Origin: an uncultured Alistipes sp.
GTDB lineage: Bacteria; Bacteroidota; Bacteroidia; Bacteroidales; Rikenellaceae
Assembly (NCBI GenBank): GCA_904502005.1
Contig: CAJGDC010000014.1
Location: forward strand, 1 to 39,345
Length of the DNA: 39,345 nt
Direction: 5' to 3'
A program made the position numbers and the translations under genes. Of this stretch, positions 8,444 to 16,359 are shown in pieces. A model generated the notes under the pieces. That model was not told the origin of the DNA and made no database searches. It was given only the letters and a program-made list of their open reading frames with translations. The stretch's first letter is position 1, and each line of letters begins with the position of its first letter.

Positions 8444-9676
8444 TTAGAAATTCCAATCATTTAGATTCTTTTGACTCTTGACTTTTTCTGCAACAGCAGG
8501 GTTAAGGTTATGATAGAATGTAAAACCGGTATGATCTTCTATCTCCTTGATAGAGACAACGGCATTCTGATAACTACCTGCGTTTGACTCATTAGGGAAC
8601 AAGAAACCGATAGCCTTTATCTCGTTAGGATCAGTAATATCAGAGATACTCTTCTTTGTATTGCCCGCTTTTGTACGTAGCAATAGTTTGTAGCAGTGTG
8701 TTGGGCGGGTGATAGTTCTGCCGCGAGCTGTAAAGGTCTTTGCATTCTCAAAGAGTGTTCCAACAACAACATAGAGTGTATCGGCACATACGTTGTTGCG
8801 TGTCTTATTCTCAACAGATGCCCATACGCCACCATTAAAGTTATAATTTTGAGGCATCATATTAGTAGCGTAGAAGGTCTGAGCATTTGTCATCCATGTA
8901 CTATATCGTGAAGCAGAAGGGAGCATATGTCCGCGGCTGTCACCAGTGCCATAGGCACCGCTAACGATATTCTGCTGTTTCTCTTGTGGAATTACTGGGT
9001 CTGTGAGCTCGTACTCTATGATGCGGTAACCACCGTTGTAGTACTCAGTAATGGCGTCATCAAATGCCCAAGCATCTGTTCTACCGCCGCCTGGATAGCC
9101 ACGACCATCGGTATAGACACTATGTAGTGGATACGCTACCCAACGAGAAACAAGTTTATCTGTGTCGTAACAAACAGAGTAGTTACGCACGAACTTGCCA
9201 TTTGAGAGGGTTGTATAGTATGTCTTATGTACTAAATTTGCACCTGTTGCTTGTGCTGGCTGTTCGCCCCAAGCTCGGTCATATGATGTGTTTTCACTCT
9301 TGCCAAGCTGAGTGAAAGAGAGTGTAGTTTCATATCCGTCGGAGAATTTTATATAAACCGTAGCCGAACGCGATACGGTTGTGTCGTTTATATCAAAGTA
9401 GATTGTGGCTGTATTTCCAACCTTACCTTTTATAACCATCTGCTCTAATGATGAGCTGAATGATGCCCACTCGTATCCCTCAACAATTACTGCCTCCCAA
9501 TTGAAACGTATATCACCAGAGGTTTTGAGTGTTATTGAGGTCTCATCCCAACCCTTTGAGTTGTGGGATAGTGAAGCTTTGGACTGGTATGGCGACCATG
9601 GATCCTCGTCGCTACAAGCCCAAAATGTAGAAATAGTTGTTAGTGCAATAAGCACTCTGAAAAAAAATCTATTCAT
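8444..9676 (-). CDS. DNA/RNA non-specific endonuclease lipoprotein (BACON-NUC1)
   Basis: This 410-residue sugar-non-specific nuclease of the NUC1/NucA family should cut DNA and RNA outside the cytoplasm. The signal ends in FWAC (Cys21), and the acidic SDED after the Cys resembles the lipoprotein export signal for surface display in Bacteroidetes. Residues about 30-125 form a BACON-like beta-sandwich. The nuclease domain follows, with the ββα-metal motif GDSRGHMLPS (catalytic His250) and NMMPQNYNFNGGVWASVE (Asn272 and the metal-binding Asn region), so it looks active. DSRGH replaces the usual DRGH. It is preceded by an intercistronic terminator (9704-9734) and no promoter of its own was seen, so it likely depends on readthrough. 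Confidence 0.92.
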   Translation of the reverse strand: MNRFFFRVLIALTTISTFWACSDEDPWSPYQSKASLSHNSKGWDETSITLKTSGDIRFNWEAVIVEGYEWASFSSSLEQMVIKGKVGNTATIYFDINDTTVSRSATVYIKFSDGYETTLSFTQLGKSENTSYDRAWGEQPAQATGANLVHKTYYTTLSNGKFVRNYSVCYDTDKLVSRWVAYPLHSVYTDGRGYPGGGRTDAWAFDDAITEYYNGGYRIIEYELTDPVIPQEKQQNIVSGAYGTGDSRGHMLPSASRYSTWMTNAQTFYATNMMPQNYNFNGGVWASVENKTRNNVCADTLYVVVGTLFENAKTFTARGRTITRPTHCYKLLLRTKAGNTKKSISDITDPNEIKAIGFLFPNESNAGSYQNAVVSIKEIEDHTGFTFYHNLNPAVAEKVKSQKNLNDWNF

Positions 9677-9703
9677 CGAAAAAGTGTCCGAATCTCAAAA
9701 AAT

Positions 9704-9734
9704 CCCCTCCCGACAGTCTCCCATCGGGAGAGGG
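9704..9734 (-). terminator. Intercistronic (attenuating) terminator inside the nuclease operon
   Basis: On the minus strand CCCTCTCCCGA pairs with TCGGGAGGGG (one bulged base) around a 10-nt loop and is followed by ATTTTTT. It lies between the stop of the large OB-fold lipoprotein (9764) and the ATG of the nuclease (9676). No TAnnTTTG box was found in this 87-bp gap, so it probably lowers rather than stops downstream transcription. Confidence 0.65.
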
Positions 9735-9763
9735 TTGTAAAGTTTCAACTAAATATTAAAGGA

Positions 9764-12700
9764 TTACTCGCCAACTACAACTGAGATATCCTTGAAACGA
9801 ACCTGGCCTTCAGAAGCTGTAGCAACGAACTTGTCTACACTACCAGACCAAGTAATTGTACCATTGTTCTTGTCACCAATAGCGTTATCAGCACCCTCAA
9901 CAGTCATGTTAAGAGCATAAGTAGCAGCATAGGTTACATTGATGTTTACGTTCTTAACCTTCTGACCTGCAGCAGGAACAATTACAAATACAGAGCTCTT
10001 ATAAACACGGATGTGGTCATCCTTAGCAGCAACTGGAGTAGAAGTGCTTGCGCCCTGATAGTAACCCATCTTTACTCCATCAACAGTGGTGTAAAAACCC
10101 TTGCCATAAGTAGCGTCAGTCTCCTCTGTCCATGTGAGTGAGGCGTTGAGAGCGGTGCTTATGGTGGTACCAGTACCAGGTGTTGGGTCTGGTGTTGGGG
10201 TTGGGTCTGGCTCTGGAGTTACAGTGCCGTCAAAACGAGCGCCAGTGAGAGAAGCGAAGTCAGACTCCTGAGCAAAGATAATCTGCATAGCACCCTTGTT
10301 GATAGATGAAATACCCTTGATAGTACCTGAACCCTGAGCAACGGTCTGAGTACCGTAAGTAGCATACTTAGAAGAGAACACAACAAACTTATTACCAGCC
10401 GCGTCCTCAACATTGATAGATGTGTGAGCACCACCCATAACCCAAGTCTTAGTAAGGTCTGAAGATGCAACCTGAACACCCTCGATAGCGATGTACTGAC
10501 CCTCGTACTTGTTTGCAAGGAAGTCAGCAATAGAAACGGTCTTAGGCTCAACAGTGTTGCCGGTAGAGATAGTAGTAATCTTATCAAGAGCAAGACCGCT
10601 AATCTGAACAGCACCGTTATAATCAGCAAGCTTTGTTCCAGTAAGGTCAATCTGAACCTTTGTGCCGAAAGCGAGCTCGTGGTTAGCTGCAAGGTAGAAC
10701 TGGAGTGCACCAGTTGCATCCTGAACATAGAGGCCCTTCTTAGAAGTGAGGTTGTTAAGCTCCATATTTGAAACTACAACGCCCTCGATAGAACCTGAAA
10801 GAGTTGCACCGCTACCTGCAGCAAGAATCTCTGCAATAGTCTTAACACCACCAGGTGTTGGGTCTGGCTCTGGCTCTGGAGTTGTGCCACCAGGGTTGTC
10901 AGTACCAAGAGGCTCGTCAGTAAGCTTAACGCCGCAAACGATTACGCGTGGAGCGATATCAGGTGCTGAACCAGAGTGTGTTGTTAGTGCAAAATTAGCA
11001 TTTGTACTGAACTCAATAGTAGAGGTCTCTGTAAGACCCTCAAGCTTTACTGAGTAGTGGTCTGTATCAGCAAATGTGATAGGGTATGGAGGGTTGCCAG
11101 TTGCACCAGCGTTAGCTGCAAGAGCTACAGACTGAACTGCGCCACCATCTACACGGAAGTAGAGAGTAGCATTTGTACCCTTCCAAGCTGCAGCGTAGAA
11201 GTTGATATACTTAGTGCCTGATACGCCAACAGCCTTTGATGTAAACTTACCCTGCTGCTTGCTCTTACCGAGCTTGAAACCGGTAGCTGCCTGACCACCA
11301 ATATTGGTTGCAGCCAGAGAGTATACTGCATTTGTAGAGTCGTCTGCTGCGCAAACAAATGGTACGTCAGATGCGTAAGCACCCTCTGCAGGCTCTGGAG
11401 TAGGCTCGTTGCCACCCTCACCAGGAACAAGGCTTACAAAGAGGGCATTCTTACCCTGAGGAGTGCCGTTGTATGATGTACGGAGAGTGCGAACAGTGAT
11501 TGTATCACCAGCCTTTGCACCAGATGCTGCCCAGTACTTAGCCTCACCAGAAGGGCTGTTAAGACCGTAGATAAGAACTGTGCCAGTATCGTCTGTAAGG
11601 TCAAAGTTACCGTATGTAGTGTTAGTAACATTTGAGATAACACCAGTAAGCTCGTAGTATGTTGTGCCATCCTCAGCAGCAGCCAAGAACTCAGCTACAG
11701 TTGCCTTCACTGCGTCAGAAGGAACATCACCGCCACCACCGGTGTTACCACCGCCGCCGATGTTATTGTTGAAATCAACTACCGGACCATTGCCACCCTC
11801 AACAAGACGGAAGTCGTCGAAGCGAAGAGCTGCCTGATACTGGAATGCAGATGATGGAAGTGGGGTAGTTGTGTCTGCCTTGTAGCCAGAGAAGCGAACA
11901 AAGAGCTTATCTGCATCTGCAGGGAGTGTGAATGGAGCAACTGCATACTCCCAGTTACCGTCTGCCATAGTTGAGAATGCAACAGCACCGAAGTTTGAGC
12001 CATCAACGCTCACCTCAACAGTGAGGTTCTCACCAGCCTTGAGTGGAGATACTGGAGCAGGAGTGTAAGGAGATGCAATCTCGTTTGCATACTGGTTGTG
12101 TGCAGTGAATGAGAAGGTGTAGTTCTTAACGCCGTTCTTAATCTTGATGTTGTGGATAATGAACTCAACACCATCCTTAGCCTGAAGATAAGCATATGGT
12201 GCGTCAGTAGCGTAAGTAGCACCTACAGGAGCCCAAGCCTTACCAGAGTTACGAACAGATGCGTTCTTACCGGTGTAAGTTACACCGCTCTGGTCGTATC
12301 CCTCGCCTCCCTTAGGATTCCAACCTGCATACTTGTCAACATATGGCCAGTAGCCATCAACCTTTGATACAGACTCACCACCATCCTCATAGTAGACGAA
12401 ATCTCCGTCTACAGAAGGAATCTCAGAGTCAGACTGGCTGATAGACAAGCTAGCCTTCTTAGTGATAGGGTAGCCGCTAACGTAGCCAGTAGCGGTAAAG
12501 GTTACCTTGATGGTGCGCATAGACTCCGCTGCAGGAACCTCGAAAGTTACAACAGCGTTGCCAGAGCCAGCATCCTGACTTGCAACAACATCGTCAGCGT
12601 CGATGCTAATAGTCCACTCAGCCGGGGTCTCAACAACCACCTGCTCAGTAGTACCACCAGCAAGCGCAACAGAGAGAGATGCAGGTGTAACCTTGATAGT

Positions 12701-12811
12701 AGGGACGCCCTGGTAGCCACCAGTGCCCTCGCTATTCTCGGTACATGACACTGCAACGCCTGCAATCAGCAGAAGTGCTGAGTACAGAAACGAACGAAAA
12801 AGATTTTTCAT
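9764..12811 (-). CDS. Large modular lipoprotein: BACON, jelly-roll-like, two OB-fold/DUF5689-type modules
   Basis: This is a 1015-residue predicted surface lipoprotein (lipobox AVSC, Cys23) and the first gene of the operon. By eye the modules are: a BACON-like beta-sandwich (about 38-130); a jelly-roll or choice-of-anchor-like domain (130-345); a Gly-rich linker; an OB-fold-like module (about 370-470, YYELTGVISNVTN, FDLTDDTGTVLIYG); another beta-sandwich (480-640); an acidic Pro-rich linker; a DUF5689/OB-like module (655-870, SGSIEGVVVSN, LYVQDATGALQFYL); a second linker TPEPDPTPTPDPTPG; and a C-terminal beta domain. There is no catalytic motif. It may bind extracellular nucleic acid or anchor the nuclease complex (inference). 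Pro/Glu/Asp-rich linkers typify surface multidomain proteins. Confidence 0.85.
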   Translation of the reverse strand: MKNLFRSFLYSALLLIAGVAVSCTENSEGTGGYQGVPTIKVTPASLSVALAGGTTEQVVVETPAEWTISIDADDVVASQDAGSGNAVVTFEVPAAESMRTIKVTFTATGYVSGYPITKKASLSISQSDSEIPSVDGDFVYYEDGGESVSKVDGYWPYVDKYAGWNPKGGEGYDQSGVTYTGKNASVRNSGKAWAPVGATYATDAPYAYLQAKDGVEFIIHNIKIKNGVKNYTFSFTAHNQYANEIASPYTPAPVSPLKAGENLTVEVSVDGSNFGAVAFSTMADGNWEYAVAPFTLPADADKLFVRFSGYKADTTTPLPSSAFQYQAALRFDDFRLVEGGNGPVVDFNNNIGGGGNTGGGGDVPSDAVKATVAEFLAAAEDGTTYYELTGVISNVTNTTYGNFDLTDDTGTVLIYGLNSPSGEAKYWAASGAKAGDTITVRTLRTSYNGTPQGKNALFVSLVPGEGGNEPTPEPAEGAYASDVPFVCAADDSTNAVYSLAATNIGGQAATGFKLGKSKQQGKFTSKAVGVSGTKYINFYAAAWKGTNATLYFRVDGGAVQSVALAANAGATGNPPYPITFADTDHYSVKLEGLTETSTIEFSTNANFALTTHSGSAPDIAPRVIVCGVKLTDEPLGTDNPGGTTPEPEPDPTPGGVKTIAEILAAGSGATLSGSIEGVVVSNMELNNLTSKKGLYVQDATGALQFYLAANHELAFGTKVQIDLTGTKLADYNGAVQISGLALDKITTISTGNTVEPKTVSIADFLANKYEGQYIAIEGVQVASSDLTKTWVMGGAHTSINVEDAAGNKFVVFSSKYATYGTQTVAQGSGTIKGISSINKGAMQIIFAQESDFASLTGARFDGTVTPEPDPTPTPDPTPGTGTTISTALNASLTWTEETDATYGKGFYTTVDGVKMGYYQGASTSTPVAAKDDHIRVYKSSVFVIVPAAGQKVKNVNINVTYAATYALNMTVEGADNAIGDKNNGTITWSGSVDKFVATASEGQVRFKDISVVVGE

Positions 12812-12860
12812 AGTGCGTTTGTTTAATGGTTTATAAATATGTTAATTAGCTCTCTTTAAT

Positions 12861-12895
12861 CGCGTGTGTGCGTGCGTGCATTCGCATACGCGCAC
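12861..12895 (-). other. Alternating purine-pyrimidine leader of the nuclease operon
   Basis: This 35-bp GC-rich tract alternates mostly purine and pyrimidine (CG, TG, CA steps) in an otherwise A+T-rich intergenic region. It lies inside the predicted 5' UTR, between a start at about 12898 and the ATG at 12811. It could adopt Z-DNA or an imperfect hairpin in the leader mRNA. Confidence 0.5.
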
Positions 12896-12904
12896 ATTAG
12901 CTGC

Positions 12905-12936
12905 CAAAGTTACGGACTTTTTCCATAAATGCCAAA
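12905..12936 (-). promoter_or_regulatory. Promoter of the nuclease/TonB operon
   Basis: On the minus strand a TTTG (12936-12933) and a TAACTTTG (12912-12905) are 20 bases apart. The expected start is near 12898, leaving a leader of about 87 nt before the 1015-residue lipoprotein. This is the only strong promoter seen for the five-gene run. Confidence 0.7.
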
Positions 12937-12983
12937 TTTTCAACACTTTTTCAACAATTTGAAGATTTTTTCACATGAACAAT

Positions 12984-13009
12984 AAAAAAGCAGCCCCGAA
13001 GGACTGCTT
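12984..13009 (-). terminator. Terminator of the M16 protease gene
   Basis: On the minus strand a 9-bp stem AAGCAGTCC/GGGCTGCTT with a stable TTCG loop is followed by TTTTT. It starts about 24 bases past the protease stop at 13033. Confidence 0.85.
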
Positions 13010-13032
13010 AATTGGTTAAATGTGTAGTATGA

Positions 13033-15864
13033 CTACTTTGCTGGACGCATAACAACGTAGGTCATATTGCCGTCAGCAAGAACCTTTGCAGCGAGGGCTG
13101 CAACCTTCTCAGCGGTCATAGACTTAACGATGTTCTCGTAGTTAGCAACGCGGTTTACAGCCTCACCGTAGGTGTAGAACTGGTAGATGTAGTTCATCCA
13201 AGCGCCGTTCTGAACAAGGCGGTTGTTCCACTCCTTAACCATATACTCGCGAACCTTCTCAAGATCCTCGCTCTTAGGACCGTTAGCTGCAATCTGCTTA
13301 AGCTCTGCAACAACAATCTCGCTAAGCTCGTCAGCCATAGCCTCGTTTGTATCAAACTGTACAACAAGCTGATATGAAGGGTTGTATAGTGGATCAAGAG
13401 AACCACCAACACCTACGCCATAAGTACCACCCTTCTCCTCGCGGATAGAGATTGTGTAGCGTGAACGGAGGATATCCTGCAAGAAGTTCATAGTTACTGA
13501 GTTCTCAAGGTTGTACTCAATGTCACCAGTGTAGATACGGCATACGCTAACCTTAGGCTGCTGCATAGGGTGAGTAAAGTCGTTTACAACCTCACCAGTA
13601 GCGTAATGAACGCCGTCATCAACGCGCTTAGTAATCTTCTTGCTTGTTGGAAGGCTTCCGATATACTTCTCAACCATTGGCTGTAGAGTGTTAAGGTCTA
13701 CATTACCAACAACATAGACAGTATAGTCAGCAGCGTTAGCAGTAAGAGCACGATAGATAGGCTCAAGACGCTCGTACTTGATTGCGTTGAGTACCTCGGT
13801 AGATATCTGCTGACGGCGGTAGTTGTTTTTATAGAGGCTCTTGAGCTGCTCTGAAGATGACTTGTAGTCAGGGTTGCTCTTAAGATTCTCTACATAGCTG
13901 ATATACTGGCTCATAGTCGCCTTGAAGTCATCCTCATTAAAGCGAGGAGCGGTAAAGCGGAGGTAGAGAAGCTGCATGATAGTCTCAAGGTCCTTAGGAG
14001 AACCACCACCAATAATAGTGGTTGTGTAGTCGTCTGGAGATACTGCAGTTGATGCGCTCTTACCAGAGAGCTGCTTGCGAAGCTCGGTAGAAGAGAACTT
14101 ACCAACACCCATCTGGCTCATAGCCATAGAGAGGTACTTACCAGTGTAGTAATCCTCATCAGAGAGGTTACTTACACCACTCTGTGCAACCATGCGGATG
14201 TTTACCTCGTCAGCCTTGAAAGTTGTAGGCTTAACAATAACCTTAACGCCGTTCTTAAGGGTCCACTCTGTTGTGCCAAGGGTTGCATTCTGAGCCACCT
14301 TCTTAACCTTTGAGCCCTTAAGTGCTGCAACGTTGTCAATAAGAGGAACCTTAACGGTATTATCCTTGTATGGAGCTATTTCTGAAGCCTTTACAGTTTT
14401 GAGAACCTCAAGAACATCAGCCTCAGTAGGGTTTACTACGCCATCCTTCTTAGGAGCGTTAGCAATAATTACATTGTTGTGATCGGTTACGTACTTTGCA
14501 TATACCTGATTTACAGCCTCAAGTGGCATCTGAGAGATAATAACGCTGTCGGTCTTCCACTCAATCTCAGCAGATGGGAATGCAGTGCCTCTACGGAATG
14601 CAGAGAGGTAACGCTGAACATACTGACCGTTCATTCTGTCGTTGCGGTTGTTATAAGCCTGCTCCTCACGACGAAGAACCTGAGCCTTTGCACGCTCAAA
14701 CTCACCCTCAGTAAAGCCGTGGCGGCGGATTCTCTCAAGCTCTGTAAGTGCTGCAGCAAAACCAGCCTTAAGGCCACCATCCTTAGTGTTTACACCAAGT
14801 GTAAGGGCGTCAAGAGTAGGGCAGATGCCTACACCGCCGTTGCTGATGTATGCGCTTGTAAATGGAGCATCTGGCTTAGCGGCAATCTCTGCAAGACGAG
14901 CGTTGGCCATTGTGCTACCGATAATGTTGATAAGTGAAACCTGCTCAGCTACAATAGTGTTGCGCATCTCTTTTGGCATAGCTGCACGCTTGATGTAGAG
15001 GGCGATGTCACTCTCAACCATCTCAGGATCCTCAAAGATGGATACGATAGGCTCCTGGTTGTTTGGTACGGTAATAACCTCCTTGGTTGCCGCATCAACT
15101 GCAGGGGCAGGAATGTCAGCCATGAGACTCTTAACCTGTGCCTCAATCTTGTCTACGTCAATATCACCAACAACAACTACTGCCTGATAATCTGGGCGAT
15201 ACCACTTGTGGTAGAAGCTCTTGATGTCGTCGTAGCTGAAGTTCTGTAGGCCATCAAGGTGGCCGATAAGGTTGCGATGCTCGTACTTTGTACCCTTAAA
15301 CAGGGTCTTGAGCAGATTGATTGTTGAACGCCAAGAGGCACCATCACGAGTACGAAGCTCCTCCTTGATTACACCACGCTCTTTGTCAATCTCGCTGTGA
15401 TCAAGAGTGATAAAGTGTGACCAGTCGTGCAGAATGAGCATAGCTGTGTCAATAACACCCTGACGTGATACTGGAACATCCTTGATAAGGTACTGAGTGT
15501 AGTCCCATGAAGTACCGGCATTGAGGTTAGCACCGAACTTTACACCAATCTTCTCAAGATACTCGATAAGCATCTTGCCTGGCAGGTTCTTTGTACCGTT
15601 AAATGCCATGTGCTCAAGGAAGTGTGCCAGACCCTGCTGGTTATCCTCCTCCTGAATTGCACCAACGTCGTGGATGATGTAAAAGTCTGCAAGACCCTTC
15701 TGCTTGTCATTGTGACGGATGTAGTACTTCATACCGTTCTCCAACTGACCAGTTCTAACTGCTTCATCCTGTGGAAGTACAGGATAAGCAGGGCGATTGC
15801 TCATCTGAGCCACCGCTGCAAATGCAACAAGCGCTGCAAGTGCTGACATGAAAAGTTTTCTCAT
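13033..15864 (-). CDS. M16 family zinc metalloprotease (insulinase/PqqL-like), exported
   Basis: This is a 943-residue full-length two-lobe M16 peptidase. The signal peptide MRKLFMSALAALVAFAAVAQ sends it to the periplasm or outer membrane. The inverted zinc motif HFLEH is at residues 81-85, and Glu162 in DKERGVIKEE sits 77 residues later as the expected third ligand, so the N-terminal domain should be active. A second M16 domain (about 500-940) carries the RSRYTISIREEKGGTYGVGV block and lacks the motif, as normal for the inactive half. It probably degrades peptides in the envelope. The gene is monocistronic, with its own promoter and terminator. The promoter spacer has a nine-base homopolymer. 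Confidence 0.93.
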   Translation of the reverse strand: MRKLFMSALAALVAFAAVAQMSNRPAYPVLPQDEAVRTGQLENGMKYYIRHNDKQKGLADFYIIHDVGAIQEEDNQQGLAHFLEHMAFNGTKNLPGKMLIEYLEKIGVKFGANLNAGTSWDYTQYLIKDVPVSRQGVIDTAMLILHDWSHFITLDHSEIDKERGVIKEELRTRDGASWRSTINLLKTLFKGTKYEHRNLIGHLDGLQNFSYDDIKSFYHKWYRPDYQAVVVVGDIDVDKIEAQVKSLMADIPAPAVDAATKEVITVPNNQEPIVSIFEDPEMVESDIALYIKRAAMPKEMRNTIVAEQVSLINIIGSTMANARLAEIAAKPDAPFTSAYISNGGVGICPTLDALTLGVNTKDGGLKAGFAAALTELERIRRHGFTEGEFERAKAQVLRREEQAYNNRNDRMNGQYVQRYLSAFRRGTAFPSAEIEWKTDSVIISQMPLEAVNQVYAKYVTDHNNVIIANAPKKDGVVNPTEADVLEVLKTVKASEIAPYKDNTVKVPLIDNVAALKGSKVKKVAQNATLGTTEWTLKNGVKVIVKPTTFKADEVNIRMVAQSGVSNLSDEDYYTGKYLSMAMSQMGVGKFSSTELRKQLSGKSASTAVSPDDYTTTIIGGGSPKDLETIMQLLYLRFTAPRFNEDDFKATMSQYISYVENLKSNPDYKSSSEQLKSLYKNNYRRQQISTEVLNAIKYERLEPIYRALTANAADYTVYVVGNVDLNTLQPMVEKYIGSLPTSKKITKRVDDGVHYATGEVVNDFTHPMQQPKVSVCRIYTGDIEYNLENSVTMNFLQDILRSRYTISIREEKGGTYGVGVGGSLDPLYNPSYQLVVQFDTNEAMADELSEIVVAELKQIAANGPKSEDLEKVREYMVKEWNNRLVQNGAWMNYIYQFYTYGEAVNRVANYENIVKSMTAEKVAALAAKVLADGNMTYVVMRPAK

Positions 15865-15942
15865 CTTGTAAGTATTAGTTAAACATTTTGTTTTTTTGGG
15901 TTACTGTTTGCCCATTAACCTATAAAAATCGCGATTCAGGTG

Positions 15943-15973
15943 CAAATTTACCCCCCCCCACGAATTTTCCAAA
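15943..15973 (-). promoter_or_regulatory. Promoter of the M16 protease, with a G9 tract in the spacer
   Basis: On the minus strand a TTTG (15973-15970) and a TAAATTTG (15950-15943) are exactly 19 bases apart, the consensus spacing. Nine consecutive G (plus-strand C at 15951-15959) lie directly upstream of the -7 box, within the spacer. The expected start is near 15937. Confidence 0.8.
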
Positions 15974-15988
15974 TTTTTTTCAATAAAT

Positions 15989-16192
15989 CTACTTCTCAAA
16001 CTCGAGAATATCGCCCGGCTGACACTTGAGCACCTTGCATATAGCCTCAAGGGTGGAAAATCTAATAGCACGACCTTTGCCGGTCTTGAGAATTGATAAA
16101 TTCGCCTGCGTAATTCCTATCTTCTCCGCCAACTCCGTAAGCGATATCTGCTTCTTTGCCATTAACGCCGCTAATTTGATATTTATTGCCAT
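15989..16192 (-). CDS. Small XRE-family (Cro/CI) transcriptional regulator
   Basis: This 67-residue DNA-binding protein is almost entirely one helix-turn-helix domain of the HTH_26/YozG type. The recognition region is QISLTELAEKIGITQANLSILKTGKGRAIRFSTL with conserved LxxLCxxLxCQPGDILE-like ending (AICKVLKCQPGDILEF). No effector domain is present. It lies just upstream of, and in the same direction as, the M16 protease, but that gene has its own promoter between them, so co-regulation is only possible. No toxin partner or phage gene is nearby. Confidence 0.9.
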   Translation of the reverse strand: MAINIKLAALMAKKQISLTELAEKIGITQANLSILKTGKGRAIRFSTLEAICKVLKCQPGDILEFEK

Positions 16193-16238
16193 AAAGGTGT
16201 GTTAAATTTATATTTACTTATATATAAACAATACGTTA

Positions 16239-16270
16239 CAAAAGTAGTAATAATTTACATAATATGCAAA
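16239..16270 (-). promoter_or_regulatory. Promoter of the XRE regulator gene
   Basis: TTTG (16270-16267) and TACTTTTG (16246-16239) on the minus strand are 20 bases apart. The predicted start is about 16232, giving a 40-nt leader. Confidence 0.7.
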
Positions 16271-16286
16271 TTGAAGTGAGTATAAC

Positions 16287-16338
16287 AAAAGTGTACGGCT
16301 ATTTAGAACTCCAAAGTCCTGTATAGCCGTACACTTTT
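16287..16338 (-). terminator. Terminator after the thioesterase-glycosyltransferase unit
   Basis: The perfect 16-bp stem AAAAGTGTACGGCTAT (16287-16302) / ATAGCCGTACACTTTT (16323-16338) has a 20-nt loop. It lies just past the glycosyltransferase stop at 16360. The 3' arm ends in TTTT on the minus strand. Confidence 0.8.
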
Positions 16339-16359
16339 TATCTTACAGTATGTGGAAAA

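Noticed and set aside
10219..10728. Leu/Ser-rich 169-codon ORF inside the large lipoprotein gene, and similar ORFs elsewhere in this gene
   Set aside because: These are out-of-frame shadows caused by the biased codon use of the real gene; they have low complexity and no start signals.
4518..12811. Classical SusC/SusD polysaccharide utilisation locus
   Set aside because: No SusD homologue and no glycoside hydrolase is present, and the enzymes are nucleases or phosphodiesterases.
14479..14937. 152-codon plus-strand ORF opposite the M16 protease
   Set aside because: It is an antisense shadow of a conserved protease domain, with no promoter or domain.
15989..16192. Antitoxin of a toxin-antitoxin pair
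   Set aside because: The XRE protein has no small toxin-like partner next to it; the neighbours are an M16 protease and a glycosyltransferase.
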